Of a stretch of 45,048 nucleotides of DNA, positions 18,132 to 25,935 are shown piece by piece. Where the stretch lies: the NCBI GenBank assembly GCA_033763355.1, contig JANRKT010000239.1:1-45048 (forward strand). Reading direction: 5' to 3'. The stretch's first letter is position 1. Each line of letters starts with the position of its first letter. Below the pieces are notes generated by a model. It did no database searches, was not told the DNA's origin, and saw only the letters and a program-made list of their open reading frames with translations. The translations under genes and the position numbers were made by a program. The stretch comes from JANRKT01 sp033763355. GTDB taxonomy: Bacteria > Bacteroidota > Bacteroidia > Chitinophagales > Chitinophagaceae.

Positions 18132-18470
18132 AGCTTCAGTTGGTTTTATGGATTAGTAATGGGGGTTAAGTAATGGTTAAGTTTTAAAAAATACAGGGCA
18201 ACGAAAATATCTTTCATTATTATTCGGACAAGCTCAGAAATATCAACACTCTGTGGAAAAGTAAACAGAATTCAATAGCAGCCTCATTTTTTATTTTTTT
18301 GCACAAAAGCAGTAAAAAAAATTTTGGTGGTGAGCTATAAAATTTCTAATTACCTTTTGTTGCACCGCATAAAGGTGAAGTTGAAACTTTCCAGGGCAGA
18401 ACAGCAGCCGCTTCCCGCAGATTACGGATATTTGCAGAATAACGTTTTGCTGCAAACGAAAGAACCCAAA
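18132..18470. other. Divergent promoter region nrdJ / DUF2490 gene
   Basis: 339 bp without a gene. On the minus strand TTG (18229-18231), 19 nt, TATTTTCG (18202-18209; one mismatch to TAnnTTTG) is a plausible nrdJ promoter about 70 nt from the ATG. The plus side is A/T-rich near 18280-18320. An in-frame GTG at 18324 could extend the DUF2490 protein, but the added segment has no signal-peptide character and is rejected as coding. Confidence 0.45.
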
Positions 18471-19208
18471 ATGAAAGAAATTCCCTTGAAAATTTTTGCT
18501 GCTGTTTCACTGCTCTTTTGTTCATCAATGCTGCGTGCACAATCCACACAGTTTTCGGGCTGGTTGTTTTACCTGCACAGCATAAAAATCAAAAACAAAT
18601 TCAGTATGCACCTTGATGTGCAGTTGCGCAGCACAGACGAATTGAAGGCCGTGAGAACAATCATTATCAGGCCCGGCCTTAACTGGCAGGCGGGAAAGAA
18701 CAGCATGGCCACCTTGGGCTATGCTTTTATCCCCAACCGCTCTGCAATTGGTAACATGAACGGCCTTTTTGCCGAGCACCGCATCTGGCAGCAGTTTGTT
18801 TACAACCACAACCTGTTAAAAACACGTATTGCACACCGCTTTCGTGCAGAAGAAAGGTTTATGCCGGTTGTGGCCGTCAGTAACAACGATCTTGCAGTAA
18901 CAGACAGGATATACAGCACAAGGTTCAGGTATTTCTTCCGTGATATTATTCCTTTTGTTCAAAAACCAAAATTTGAAAAAGGCCTTTTTGCAGCCGTGCA
19001 GAATGAAGTTTTTTTCAACATTACCCATAAGCAAAATGTAAACGGGAAACTTTTTGACCAGAACCGTGCGTATATAGCAATGGGATACCGGCTTAAACCT
19101 TCCTTTGATATAGAAGCCGGTTATATGAACCAGTACGTATCGGGAAGAAACAACAACTTTTTAAACAACCACATTATACAGGTTGCCACTTATTTGCGTT
19201 TGAATTAA
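18471..19208 (+). CDS. DUF2490-family outer-membrane protein
   Basis: 245 residues from ATG 18471, chosen because a signal peptide starts there (KIFAAVSLLFCSSMLRAQ). The mature protein alternates hydrophobic and polar residues in beta-strand style (SMHLDVQLRS, ATLGYAFIPN, RFRYFFRDI, AAVQNEVFFN). The strands end with an aromatic pattern, and the chain closes with QVATYLRLN as a final strand. FAEHRIWQQF and the RTRIAHRFRAEERF-like segment (here KTRIAHRFRAEERF) are typical of the DUF2490 family, predicted small beta-barrels of unknown function. It sits between nrdJ and the GGGP synthase gene with no clear link to either. Confidence 0.75.
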   Translation: MKEIPLKIFAAVSLLFCSSMLRAQSTQFSGWLFYLHSIKIKNKFSMHLDVQLRSTDELKAVRTIIIRPGLNWQAGKNSMATLGYAFIPNRSAIGNMNGLFAEHRIWQQFVYNHNLLKTRIAHRFRAEERFMPVVAVSNNDLAVTDRIYSTRFRYFFRDIIPFVQKPKFEKGLFAAVQNEVFFNITHKQNVNGKLFDQNRAYIAMGYRLKPSFDIEAGYMNQYVSGRNNNFLNNHIIQVATYLRLN

Positions 19209-19269
19209 CGATTAATATAAAAGGAAGCTAAAAATTTTGCATTTTTGCATAAGTACCAATACCAATAGA

Positions 19270-20025
19270 ATGACTAACCGCATCTACCGGTCGCTAACAG
19301 AAAAGAAAGAAAATGGACATAAATCTTTTGCCGTACTCATAGATCCGGACAAAGTGAATGAACAAAAGATTGATGTGCTTACTGAACTGGCTGTGGAAGC
19401 TAAGGTGGATTATTTGCTGGTAGGCGGCAGCCTCGTTATCAGCAACCAGCTGGATGAAGTGGTGCAGCAGATCAAAAAGAACTGCGACCTGCCTGTTATT
19501 CTCTTTCCAGGCAGCCCTTCACAAATATCACGTTTCGCAGATGCGCTTTTATACCTTTCCCTTATTTCAGGCCGAAATGCAGAATTGCTGATAGGCCAGC
19601 ATGTAATTTCTGCGCCATTTGTAAAGCAAAGCGGCCTTGAAATCATTTCAACCGGTTATATGGTTATTGATGGCGGCGCCCCAACAACTGTTTCCTACAT
19701 CAGCAATGCCAACCCCATACCTGCCGATAAAAACGAAATTGCCATGTGCACTGCCATGGCGGGTGAAATGCTGGGCATGAAATTAATTTATATGGATGCA
19801 GGCAGCGGGGCCAAAAAACCCATACCTGAAAACATGATTGAAGCTGTTGCCCGGCATGTAGAAGCCCCCATAGTGGTTGGCGGGGGAATAACAGAACCCG
19901 AAAAAGCCTACCGCAACTGCAAAGCCGGCGCCGATGTAATTGTAATAGGCAATGCCATTGAAAAAGATATTTCACTCATTAAAGAAATGAGCGCTGCAAT
20001 ACATGGGGTGAAGGTGGGGGTGTAA
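19270..20025 (+). CDS. Geranylgeranylglyceryl/heptaprenylglyceryl phosphate synthase family protein
   Basis: 251 residues from ATG 19270; an upstream TTG at 19237 adds residues unlike the family. A TIM-barrel prenyltransferase family joining a polyprenyl diphosphate to sn-glycerol-1-phosphate (PcrB/GGGPS). Seen: the first strand and loop FAVLIDPDKV (residues about 20-29), LLVGGSLV, the phosphate-contact GSPSQISRFADALLYLSLISGRN, STGYMVIDGG, YMDAGSGAKKPI, and VVGGGITEPEKA followed by GADVIVIGNAIEKD. All core motifs are intact. Bacteroidota homologues are known, with the exact prenyl donor set by chain-length residues I cannot assign here. Confidence 0.88.
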   Translation: MTNRIYRSLTEKKENGHKSFAVLIDPDKVNEQKIDVLTELAVEAKVDYLLVGGSLVISNQLDEVVQQIKKNCDLPVILFPGSPSQISRFADALLYLSLISGRNAELLIGQHVISAPFVKQSGLEIISTGYMVIDGGAPTTVSYISNANPIPADKNEIAMCTAMAGEMLGMKLIYMDAGSGAKKPIPENMIEAVARHVEAPIVVGGGITEPEKAYRNCKAGADVIVIGNAIEKDISLIKEMSAAIHGVKVGV

Positions 20026-20108
20026 AAAATTTTCAATGTTTATTTGAAAGTAATTTCTCAACATATCACTTTCAGCTTAAGAATACCAGCAGTATATTTT
20101 CATAGCAC

Positions 20109-20137
20109 CCCTGCCTGCGTGGTGCAATCAGGCAGGG
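20109..20137. repeat. CTGCCTG-type palindrome left of the IS
   Basis: CCCTGCCTG (20109-20117) pairs perfectly with CAGGCAGGG (20129-20137) around an 11-nt loop. It is followed by only a short pyrimidine run, so termination for the upstream gene is possible but weak. Same base composition as the palindrome that surrounds the insertion sequence. Confidence 0.6.
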
Positions 20138-20141
20138 TTCC

Positions 20142-21578
20142 TTGCCTGCCTGTCCGGAAGCTAATCCTTACCCAAATTTATGGGATAGGATTTGAGAGAA
20201 GAGAAAGAACTTTGGCGGCATTATGCATAAAATAACCGTCAAAGATTTTCCGGCGCTGGACTTAGGTGACAAACGAAGGGATGAAAGATTTGTGAAGATC
20301 ATTGAAAATATTATCCGTCATCCTGGTGGCAGCATACCACAACACAATGAACAGTGGTATGACACTAAAGCGACATATGAGTTCTTTAAAAATGAGGATA
20401 TAAAACTGGAGGCCATTAATGCTGCCATCAGTGCTTTTGGCGTCAGCCGTGCAGAACAGCAACAGCTATTGGTGATACATGATACCAGTACGATTAGCTA
20501 TAACGACTTGCAGGCAGAAGGGCTTGGCTATATTGATAATGCTGCAGGCAAAGGAATATTTTGTCACAGCAGTATAGCGGCTACGATAACGGGTATACCG
20601 CTGGGCTTGCTTCATCAGCAGATCTGGACAAGACAATCATCTGAGCTGGGTAAATCGGCAAAGCGTAAACAAAAGCCTTTTGAAGAGAAAGAATCCTACA
20701 AATGGTATCGGGGTATAGCATCAGTCAATGAACTGCTTGGTGAGGAGACAGTAAAGATTCATATAGGCGACAGGGATGCGGACATCTATGAGTTATTTTT
20801 TAATGCGCCGGCCGAATTACTGATACGGGCAAGGCATAACAGAAAGACAGCAGCAGGATCAGCATTATGGCAGTACATCAGTAAACAAAAAATAGCGGCA
20901 GAAGAGGAAATCATAATACCCGACCGTACTGGCAAACGAAAAAAGAAGGTACAGGTTCAGATAAGGTATAAGGAAGTCGAAATTCTGTGCCCGGCCCATA
21001 AAGGGGAAAAGTATGACAGTGTGGTTTTAACGGCTATTGAGATCAGGCAAAAAGGCAACAATAAAGATGGGATACACTGGAAACTGCTGACCACACTGGA
21101 TATAAAAAATGCAGAACAAGCCAAACAGTGTATGAGATGGTATAGTTACCGTTGGCTGATAGAGCGGTTTCATTATGTATTAAAAAGCGGATGCGCAATA
21201 GAAGCATTGCAATTAAAAAAAGCTGAATCACTGATGAAAGCGGTAGCCGTATATAGCCTGGCAGCGTTTAATATTATGCAGTTGACCTATCAGTCAAGGC
21301 AAACACCGGATGTGAGTTGTGAAATAGCATTGAGCCGCCGGCAATGGGAGGCCTTATATATGTTGAGATTTAAGACCAACAAACTGCCAAAGCAACCACC
21401 TGCACTTCAAGAAGCAACAAGGTGGCTGGCGCAAATGGGTGGTTATTTGGGAAGAAAAAGCGATGGGCCACCAGGATTAAAAACAGTGTGGCTTGGATAT
21501 GAGTCGCTGTTGCAAGCTGTAGCTCTTTATAAAGTATTAAAAAATTTAGGTAACGATTAGCTACCGGCAGGCAGGCAA
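20142..21578 (+). mobile_element. IS4-family (Tn5/IS50-like) insertion sequence
   Basis: One full-length transposase gene is bounded by long, nearly perfect inverted repeats. The left copy is 20142-20180 and the right 21542-21578, with matching ends TTGCCTGCCTG...CCGG and inner core CTAATC-TTACC-AAATTT. They differ at four bases plus a one-base indel, by eye. The transposase stop lies inside the right repeat. The outer halves of the repeats (TTGCCTGCCTG...CCGG) could instead be a pre-existing genomic palindrome split by an element whose true ends are CTAATC (20161) and GATTAG (21560). I see no clear target-site duplication under either reading. Confidence 0.8.
20223..21560 (+). CDS. IS4-family transposase, DDE type
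   Basis: 445 residues, full length. The N-terminal domain (FPALDLGDKRRDERFVKIIENI ... WYDTKATYEFFKN) matches the Tn5-type transposase DNA-binding region. The catalytic triad is complete: D87 in VIHDTSTISY, D183 in IGDRDADIYEL, and E314. E314 lies within the IS4 signature Y307-(2)-R310-(3)-E314-(6)-K321 in YSYRWLIERFHYVLK. The insertion domain spans about 200-300. No stop or frameshift is seen, so the element may still be active. Translation starts at ATG 20223, downstream of the left inverted repeat. Confidence 0.92.
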   Translation: MHKITVKDFPALDLGDKRRDERFVKIIENIIRHPGGSIPQHNEQWYDTKATYEFFKNEDIKLEAINAAISAFGVSRAEQQQLLVIHDTSTISYNDLQAEGLGYIDNAAGKGIFCHSSIAATITGIPLGLLHQQIWTRQSSELGKSAKRKQKPFEEKESYKWYRGIASVNELLGEETVKIHIGDRDADIYELFFNAPAELLIRARHNRKTAAGSALWQYISKQKIAAEEEIIIPDRTGKRKKKVQVQIRYKEVEILCPAHKGEKYDSVVLTAIEIRQKGNNKDGIHWKLLTTLDIKNAEQAKQCMRWYSYRWLIERFHYVLKSGCAIEALQLKKAESLMKAVAVYSLAAFNIMQLTYQSRQTPDVSCEIALSRRQWEALYMLRFKTNKLPKQPPALQEATRWLAQMGGYLGRKSDGPPGLKTVWLGYESLLQAVALYKVLKNLGND

Positions 21579-21592
21579 CATCATTGAATGAA

Positions 21593-21716
21593 GCTACAAT
21601 AAAAAAATAGAACCTTATATTGAACGAAGTGAAATCCCGCAATACGGGAAGAAAAATAATTCATTTATGCACATATCGCTTGACGGTTTTGTAGCAGGAC
21701 CAAACGGAGAAATGAA
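21593..21716 (+). pseudogene. DHFR-family gene remnant, copy 1
   Basis: Remnant of the 5' end of a dihydrofolate-reductase-family (RibD C-terminal-like) gene. The start codon has become ATA (21617). It is followed by a 30-nt palindromic insert (21620-21649) and then KIIxFMHISLDGFVAGPNGEM before similarity ends abruptly near 21716. Five similar remnants follow within 5.6 kb. Next to the right end of the IS. Confidence 0.75.
21620..21649 (+). repeat. 30-nt start-codon palindromic element, copy a
   Basis: Inserted directly after the former start codon of remnant 1. Contains TGAACGAAGTGAAA, then the hairpin TCCCG-N5-CGGGA (21635-21649). Length is defined by comparison with remnants 2, 4 and 6, which lack it. 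Confidence 0.7.
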
Positions 21717-21930
21717 GAGGGCTCTGTCTGCCCGTGGTATTGCCCCGCAGCCAGTACAATATGATTGATTGAAGAAAACAGGCGTCTGAAAGTTATCTAT
21801 AGTATAAGTTTCTAAATTTAAAATCCTTTTCTGTATCAAATCCGGACAAAGCGGGTAAGCTGCTACGGCCCTGTTTTTGTCGTAACTTTCGTTGCAATAA
21901 CCCAATTCCTGATTTACTCAAAATCATTTT
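21717..21930 (+). other. Upstream region of the TPR lipoprotein gene
   Basis: No gene is visible. TAACTTTC at 21883-21890 resembles the -7 element (one mismatch to TAnnTTTG) and recurs ahead of several genes in this region. The first 60 bases match neither the remnant repeats nor a recognisable gene. Confidence 0.35.
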
Positions 21931-23496
21931 ATGAGATTGTTTATTTTACCTGCCTGCCTGATATTACTGATCTGCTGCAGGAATAAAAAAACAAACCCGG
22001 AAATTGATATGACGATCGATCTGAAAAGAGGTGATCTCATTACCTGCGGGCCACAGGAAGGTGATTTATTTGGTTCTGTTTTTTTCAATGCCACTGTACC
22101 CGCTGACCGGCAAAAAGATTTCAATACGGCTATCGCTTTGCTTCATTCATTTGAGTATGATGAAGCGGAAAAAATGTTTGCAAAGGTGATTGACAGTTCT
22201 TCTGCATGCGCCATGGCGTATTGGGGCGTTGCCATGAGTAATTTTCATCCACTCTGGGCGCCGCCTTCACCGGAAGAGCTGCAAAAAGGAATGAAGGCGA
22301 TTGAAATTGCCCGTTCCATAAAAGACAAAACCAACAAAGAGTCAGACTATATTGAAGCCATTGCACAATTTTATGAAAATGCTGCGTCGCTGGATCATCG
22401 CAGCCGTGTACTGAAATTTGAAAAAGCGATGGAAGATATCTATAATAAATACCCGGATGATAAAGAAGCTCTTGTATTTTATGCATTGGCATTGAATGCA
22501 GCGGTCGATCCCAAAGACAAAACTTACAGCCGCCAGAAAAAAGCATTTGAACTGCTTAATACCATCTTTCTGCAAAATCCCCTGCATCCGGGCCTGGCAC
22601 ATTACATCATTCACAATATGGATTATCCGGGTTTGGCTGTTTTGGCATTGCCGGCAGCCAGAAAATATGCAAGCATTGCCCCGGCATCCGCACATGCCCG
22701 GCATATGCCCTCCCATATTTTCACAAGACTGGGTTTGTGGGATGAATGCATCCAATCAAATCTTGTTTCTGTTTCATCGGCCCAATGCTATGCGCAACAG
22801 GCCGGTATCAAAGGTCATTGGGATGAAGAACTGCATGGCCTGGATTACCTGGTTTATGCTTACCTGCAGGAGAAAAAAGATGATTCTGTCCGGTTGCAGC
22901 TCGATTACCTTCAAACCATTAAGGAAGTTCATCCGGCAAACTTCAAAGTGGCTTATGCATTTGCTGCTATACCTGCCCGCTATGCATTAGAAAGAAAAGA
23001 CTGGAAAATGGCATCGGGTCTGCAACTGCATGCTGCAAATTTTTCCTGGAAGGATTTTCCATGGCAGGAAGCTATCATTCATTTTGCACGGGTACTGGGC
23101 CATGTGCATCTCAACAAAACAGATGATGCAGAAAAAGAACTGGCCCTTTTAAAATCGCTTTATGAAATTTTAAGTACTCAAAAAAACAAAACTGCCGAAG
23201 CAGCACAGGTAGAAGTGCAGATAAAAATAGCTGAAGCATGGATTGTGCTGCGAAAAGGAAACAGGCAAAAAGCAAAAGTATTAATGATGGAAGCAGCAGA
23301 CAAAGAAGATGCATCGGAAAAACATCCGGTCACACCGGGCTCCGTATTGCCTGCCCGTGAATTATTAGGTGAAATGCTGCTGGAACTGGATGAGCCGGAG
23401 TTGGCTGTTGTGGCTTTTGAAAAGAATTTAATAATAAATCCCAACCGGCGGAATGGATTAGCGGGTCTTGACAAAGCAAAACAAAAAAGCAGGTGA
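21931..23496 (+). CDS. TPR-repeat lipoprotein
   Basis: 521 residues. A lipobox LLICC at about 12-16 marks a lipoprotein. Tetratricopeptide-like helices run through the protein: FNTAIALLHSFEYDEAEKMF, CAMAYWGVAMSNFHPLW, YPDDKEALVFYALALNAA and, at the end, LDEPELAVVAFEKNLIINPN. The segment HARHMPSHIFTRLGLWDECI (about residues 252-271) is the hallmark of a widespread family of TPR proteins of unknown function. The conserved His-containing motif suggests more than scaffolding, but no reaction is known to me. It lies between DHFR remnants 1 and 2. Confidence 0.85.
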   Translation: MRLFILPACLILLICCRNKKTNPEIDMTIDLKRGDLITCGPQEGDLFGSVFFNATVPADRQKDFNTAIALLHSFEYDEAEKMFAKVIDSSSACAMAYWGVAMSNFHPLWAPPSPEELQKGMKAIEIARSIKDKTNKESDYIEAIAQFYENAASLDHRSRVLKFEKAMEDIYNKYPDDKEALVFYALALNAAVDPKDKTYSRQKKAFELLNTIFLQNPLHPGLAHYIIHNMDYPGLAVLALPAARKYASIAPASAHARHMPSHIFTRLGLWDECIQSNLVSVSSAQCYAQQAGIKGHWDEELHGLDYLVYAYLQEKKDDSVRLQLDYLQTIKEVHPANFKVAYAFAAIPARYALERKDWKMASGLQLHAANFSWKDFPWQEAIIHFARVLGHVHLNKTDDAEKELALLKSLYEILSTQKNKTAEAAQVEVQIKIAEAWIVLRKGNRQKAKVLMMEAADKEDASEKHPVTPGSVLPARELLGEMLLELDEPELAVVAFEKNLIINPNRRNGLAGLDKAKQKSR

Positions 23497-23573
23497 TCCT
23501 GTTTCAGGAATTGACAAAATAATTGGATGAAGATGCCAGTATCTATCTTCTATAATTCTTCGCGGCAAAAAGA

Positions 23574-23818
23574 AAATGAATTAGCTTTCTCGAAAAAGCT
23601 ATAAAAATAAAACCTTATGCGAAAAATAATTTCATTTATGCACATATCGCTTGATGGTTTTGCAGCAGGACCGAACGGAGAAATGAACTGGATCAAAGTT
23701 GATGAAGTCCCGAAGGGATGCCTTCGGCAAAATTTTTGATCATGCCGGTGAGCGGATAAGCAAAGGCGACATTGTATTATATGGATGGGTAACTTACCAG
23801 ATGATGGAAAATTACTGA
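23574..23818 (+). pseudogene. DHFR-family gene remnant, copy 2 (longest)
   Basis: Starts with the upstream motif AATGAATTAGCTTTCT and the ATG at 23617 (MRKIIS-type frame, here M-R-K-I-I-S-F-M-H). It reads through the LDGFAAGPNGEMNWIKVDE segment, is interrupted by a 22-nt palindrome (23708-23729) that shifts the frame to a stop, then resumes as IFDHAGERISKGDIVLYGWVTYQMMENY and ends where the expected Trp codon is TGA (23816). Preserves the most of the ancestral gene. Carries no start-codon element. Confidence 0.8.
23708..23729 (+). repeat. 22-nt palindromic insert inside DHFR remnant 2
   Basis: CCGAAGG (23710-23716), GATG loop, CCTTCGG (23721-23727): a perfect hairpin. Remnants 3, 4 and 6 lack it at the corresponding codons (GTTGATGAAGAAA...). 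It causes a frameshift. Confidence 0.7.
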
Positions 23819-23918
23819 CCCTTGCCTTGGAAAGTAATAATCTGAAAACAAGCCTAAAGGTTAGTGTCCATAAAAAAATGCCCAGGGAATTGCGAAACAA
23901 TTTTCTCCCCGAAATAAT

Positions 23919-23926
23919 TAAATTTG
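23919..23926 (+). promoter_or_regulatory. -7 box upstream of the toxin-antitoxin remnant
   Basis: TAAATTTG, an exact TAnnTTTG, 13 bp upstream of the antitoxin ATG. No TTTG at the right distance upstream. Confidence 0.4.
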
Positions 23927-23939
23927 TAAAAATACTTTT

Positions 23940-24161
23940 ATGGCGGCATCATCTTTAGATATTGAACTCAGCAAATACTGGTCATTGCTATCGCCTGCAC
24001 AAAAGAAATCACTGCTGGAGGTTATCAAATCATTTACGTAGTCGCAAGACAGAATAACCCTGGAGCAATACAACCAGGAACTGGCAGAAGCTGAAGCAGG
24101 ATAGCAGGCCGGTAATCATATTACTTCAGAGGAAATGCTAAAGCTCATCAGGCAATGGTAG
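23940..24161 (+). pseudogene. Antitoxin of a RelE/ParE module, inactivated
   Basis: 74 codons from ATG 23940 to TAG 24161, but interrupted by two in-frame TAG codons at 24039 and 24102. The frame reads MAASSLDIELSKYWSLLSPA, then EVIKSFT*SQDRITLEQYNQ, then ELAEAEAG*QAGNHITSEEM ending RQW. KYW..L...Q..SLLEVIKSF, the TLEQYN(K/Q)E segment and a C-terminal 'EEMLKLI(R/K)QW' are typical of Bacteroidota antitoxins encoded just before RelE/ParE toxins. Its end overlaps the toxin start (ATGGTAG), as in working modules. Both stops are the same codon, but decay is the simpler reading than read-through. Confidence 0.75.
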
Positions 24162-24459
24162 AAAAGCAATATGAGGTGCTGTGGACAAAACGTTCTCAAC
24201 AACACATGAAGCAGGCATTTGATTACATCAGCAATGACTCACCTCAAAATGCTGTAAAAGTTTTGGAGGGTATTGTTGCAGCAGTTAATAAGGCTATTAA
24301 CAATCCTGAATTTTATGGCCCGGATAAATACAAGAAAAATAATGATGGCAGTTACCGGGCTTTTGAAAAATATCACTACAGAATTGTTTATCGTTTACTG
24401 ATAATACTATCCGGGTTTTAAGGGTAAGACATACCAGCAGGGAACCCAGAGAATATTGG
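24155..24459 (+). pseudogene. RelE/ParE-family toxin, frameshifted
   Basis: Starts at ATG 24155 inside the antitoxin stop region. The first 80 residues match the RelE/ParE fold: YEVLWTKRSQQHMKQAFDYI, the helix SPQNAVKVLEGIVAAVNKAI, and YRAFEKYHYRIVYR. A one-base loss near 24395-24397 puts the frame onto TAA at 24419. In the other frame the expected tail continues: TDNTIRVLRVRHTSREPREY. That tail carries the catalytic-region arginines and histidine, so the 88-residue product from the open frame should be inactive. Together with the interrupted antitoxin this is a dead module. Confidence 0.8.
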
Positions 24460-24518
24460 TTTACAACGTTACCGATGTTCCCGTATCACCATCTTTCTTC
24501 CATGGTTCTTCGTAATAA

Positions 24519-24690
24519 CAATAAAAAATAGAACCTTATGCTGAACGAAGTGAAATCCCGCAAGGCGGGAAGAAAAATAATTTCATTTATGCACCTATCG
24601 CCTGACGGTTTTGTAAGAGGACCGAACGGAGAAATGAACCGGATCAAAGTTGATGAAGAAACATTTGATTAAGGCGGCAAGCGAAAGTTA
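24519..24690 (+). pseudogene. DHFR-family gene remnant, copy 3
   Basis: Has AATAGAACCTT, ATG at 24538, the 30-nt palindromic element (24541-24570), then RKIISFMHLSPDGFVRGPNG, EMNRIKVDEETFD and a TAA stop where the family continues. Similarity fades near 24690. The intact start codon plus element gives M-LNEVKSRKAG-RKIISF in frame. Confidence 0.75.
24541..24570 (+). repeat. 30-nt start-codon palindromic element, copy b
   Basis: Placed immediately after ATG. Hairpin TCCCG-CAAGG-CGGGA at 24556-24570. Adds ten codons in frame (LNEVKSRKAG). Best-defined copy because the flanks match remnant 4 exactly without it. Confidence 0.75.
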
Positions 24691-24762
24691 AACAAGACAG
24701 GTTTTTTTTACTTATCCTTTCAGAAATGCTACCTTTCTTTTTACAAGCTAAACCACCTCACC

Positions 24763-25347
24763 ATGACTGAAATTGAAATACTCAGATCAGCCCTCAACCA
24801 TTTTGCACAATTGCCGGCAGATGAGTTTGATCTTTCACAGGATTGCTGGAAAATCAGAGAATATAAAAAGGGAGACATATACAATCCGCTTGGGAGCATC
24901 TGCCGCTACCTGGGTTTTACACTGGAAGGTTATTTCCGGGCTTACCTGATCAACAATAAAGGCGAGGAAGTAAATATGTTTCTTTTTCCACCCGGTCAGC
25001 CGGTTGTTACTTATAAAAGTTTTATTCATGAAAATCCCTGCGAGTTTAATACAGTAGCGATGACAGATGCCCGTGCTATTTGTATTACGCTGGCTGACCT
25101 GCACCAGCTCTATAAAAGATCACATGCATGGGAACGTTTCGGAAGGCTGATGGCCGAAAAAGCATTTGACATTGCTGTGGATCGTGCCGAAAGTTTTGTT
25201 TTTAAATCAGCGGAGCAACGCTATCTTGAATTGATACAAATGAAGCCTGATATCATTGACAACATTCCTTTGTATCATATTTCTTCTTACCTCGGTATAG
25301 CCGGTCCATCGCTCAGCCGCATCCGTAAAAGAATTTCCGGCAGATAA
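24763..25347 (+). CDS. Crp/Fnr-family transcriptional regulator
   Basis: 194 residues. A cyclic-nucleotide-binding-type beta-roll is seen at about 30-120 (YKKGDIYNPLGS, GFTLEGYFRAYLI, EEVNMFLFPPGQPVVTYKSF). It is followed by the dimer helix and a short C-terminal winged helix with IPLYHISSYLGIAGPSLSRI as the recognition region (about 169-188). Members bind effectors and act as activators. The cAMP-contact Arg-Ser pair is not evident, so the ligand may differ or be absent. A TACCTTTC -7-like sequence precedes the gene. The NTF2-like gene follows 89 bp downstream on the same strand and may be its target. Confidence 0.88.
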   Translation: MTEIEILRSALNHFAQLPADEFDLSQDCWKIREYKKGDIYNPLGSICRYLGFTLEGYFRAYLINNKGEEVNMFLFPPGQPVVTYKSFIHENPCEFNTVAMTDARAICITLADLHQLYKRSHAWERFGRLMAEKAFDIAVDRAESFVFKSAEQRYLELIQMKPDIIDNIPLYHISSYLGIAGPSLSRIRKRISGR

Positions 25348-25436
25348 TACGATTTTAACCCAGGTTAAAGTTTTTAAGGATTTCATTACCCATTTTTATA
25401 TCGTCAATTTATTTATCACAAATAAAATTTATAGAA

Positions 25437-25850
25437 ATGGAAACCTCTATTATGAGTATTGCAGAAACAAATGCAGCAATTGTTCGCCGCGGCTATGCGG
25501 CTTTTAATGCAGCTGATATTGCCGCATTGAATGAAATTTTTCATGATCAGTCTTCCTGGCATACACCCGGCAAAAGTTCCGCTGCCGGTTTCTGCAAAGG
25601 CAAAGATGAAGTGTTTACACAATTTGGAAAATATGGTGGAGAAACAAACGGGACTTTTAAAGCAAAACTAAAGTCGGTTGCTGTTTGCGATGATGGCCGT
25701 GTGGTGGGTATTCATCATAACTCCGGTGAACGTAACGGGAAAAAACTTGATTCTGATTGCTGCATTGTATTTGAAATCAGGGACGGGCAAATCTATAGCG
25801 GAAAAGAATTCTTTTTTGATTTGCATAACTGGGATGAGTTTTGGTCATGA
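25437..25850 (+). CDS. NTF2-like / SnoaL-type protein
   Basis: 137 residues from ATG 25437 (a second in-frame ATG at 25452 is possible). The cone-shaped NTF2-like fold is suggested by AAIVRRGYAAFNAADIAALN at the N-terminus, the strand SSWHTPG, the GKDEVFTQFGKYGGETNGTF helix-strand and VFEIRDGQIYSGKEFFFD. Small enzymes such as ketosteroid isomerases and lactone cyclases use this fold, and many bacterial members are uncharacterised. It is preceded by a Crp regulator and followed by a strong terminator. Confidence 0.8.
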   Translation: METSIMSIAETNAAIVRRGYAAFNAADIAALNEIFHDQSSWHTPGKSSAAGFCKGKDEVFTQFGKYGGETNGTFKAKLKSVAVCDDGRVVGIHHNSGERNGKKLDSDCCIVFEIRDGQIYSGKEFFFDLHNWDEFWS

Positions 25851-25869
25851 TTTTTATAATAAAAGACTT

Positions 25870-25899
25870 AAAGGGCCGTCATTAATACGGCCTTTTCTA
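25870..25899 (+). terminator. Intrinsic terminator after the NTF2-like gene
   Basis: A 10-bp stem with one G-T pair (AAAGGGCCGT at 25870-25879, ACGGCCTTTT at 25887-25896) and a 7-nt loop ends in a T run. Confidence 0.8.
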
Positions 25900-25935
25900 T
25901 TTCCCTCAGCCTTGGGGCGCAACCCAATCCATCGG

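Noticed and set aside
18132..18470. Cobalamin riboswitch upstream of nrdJ
   Set aside because: Class II reductases are sometimes under B12 control, but I could not see the conserved B12-box core on the minus strand here.
24039..24104. Programmed TAG read-through in the antitoxin
   Set aside because: Both stops are TAG, yet the partner toxin is frameshifted and many neighbouring sequences are decayed, so loss of function is the simpler explanation.
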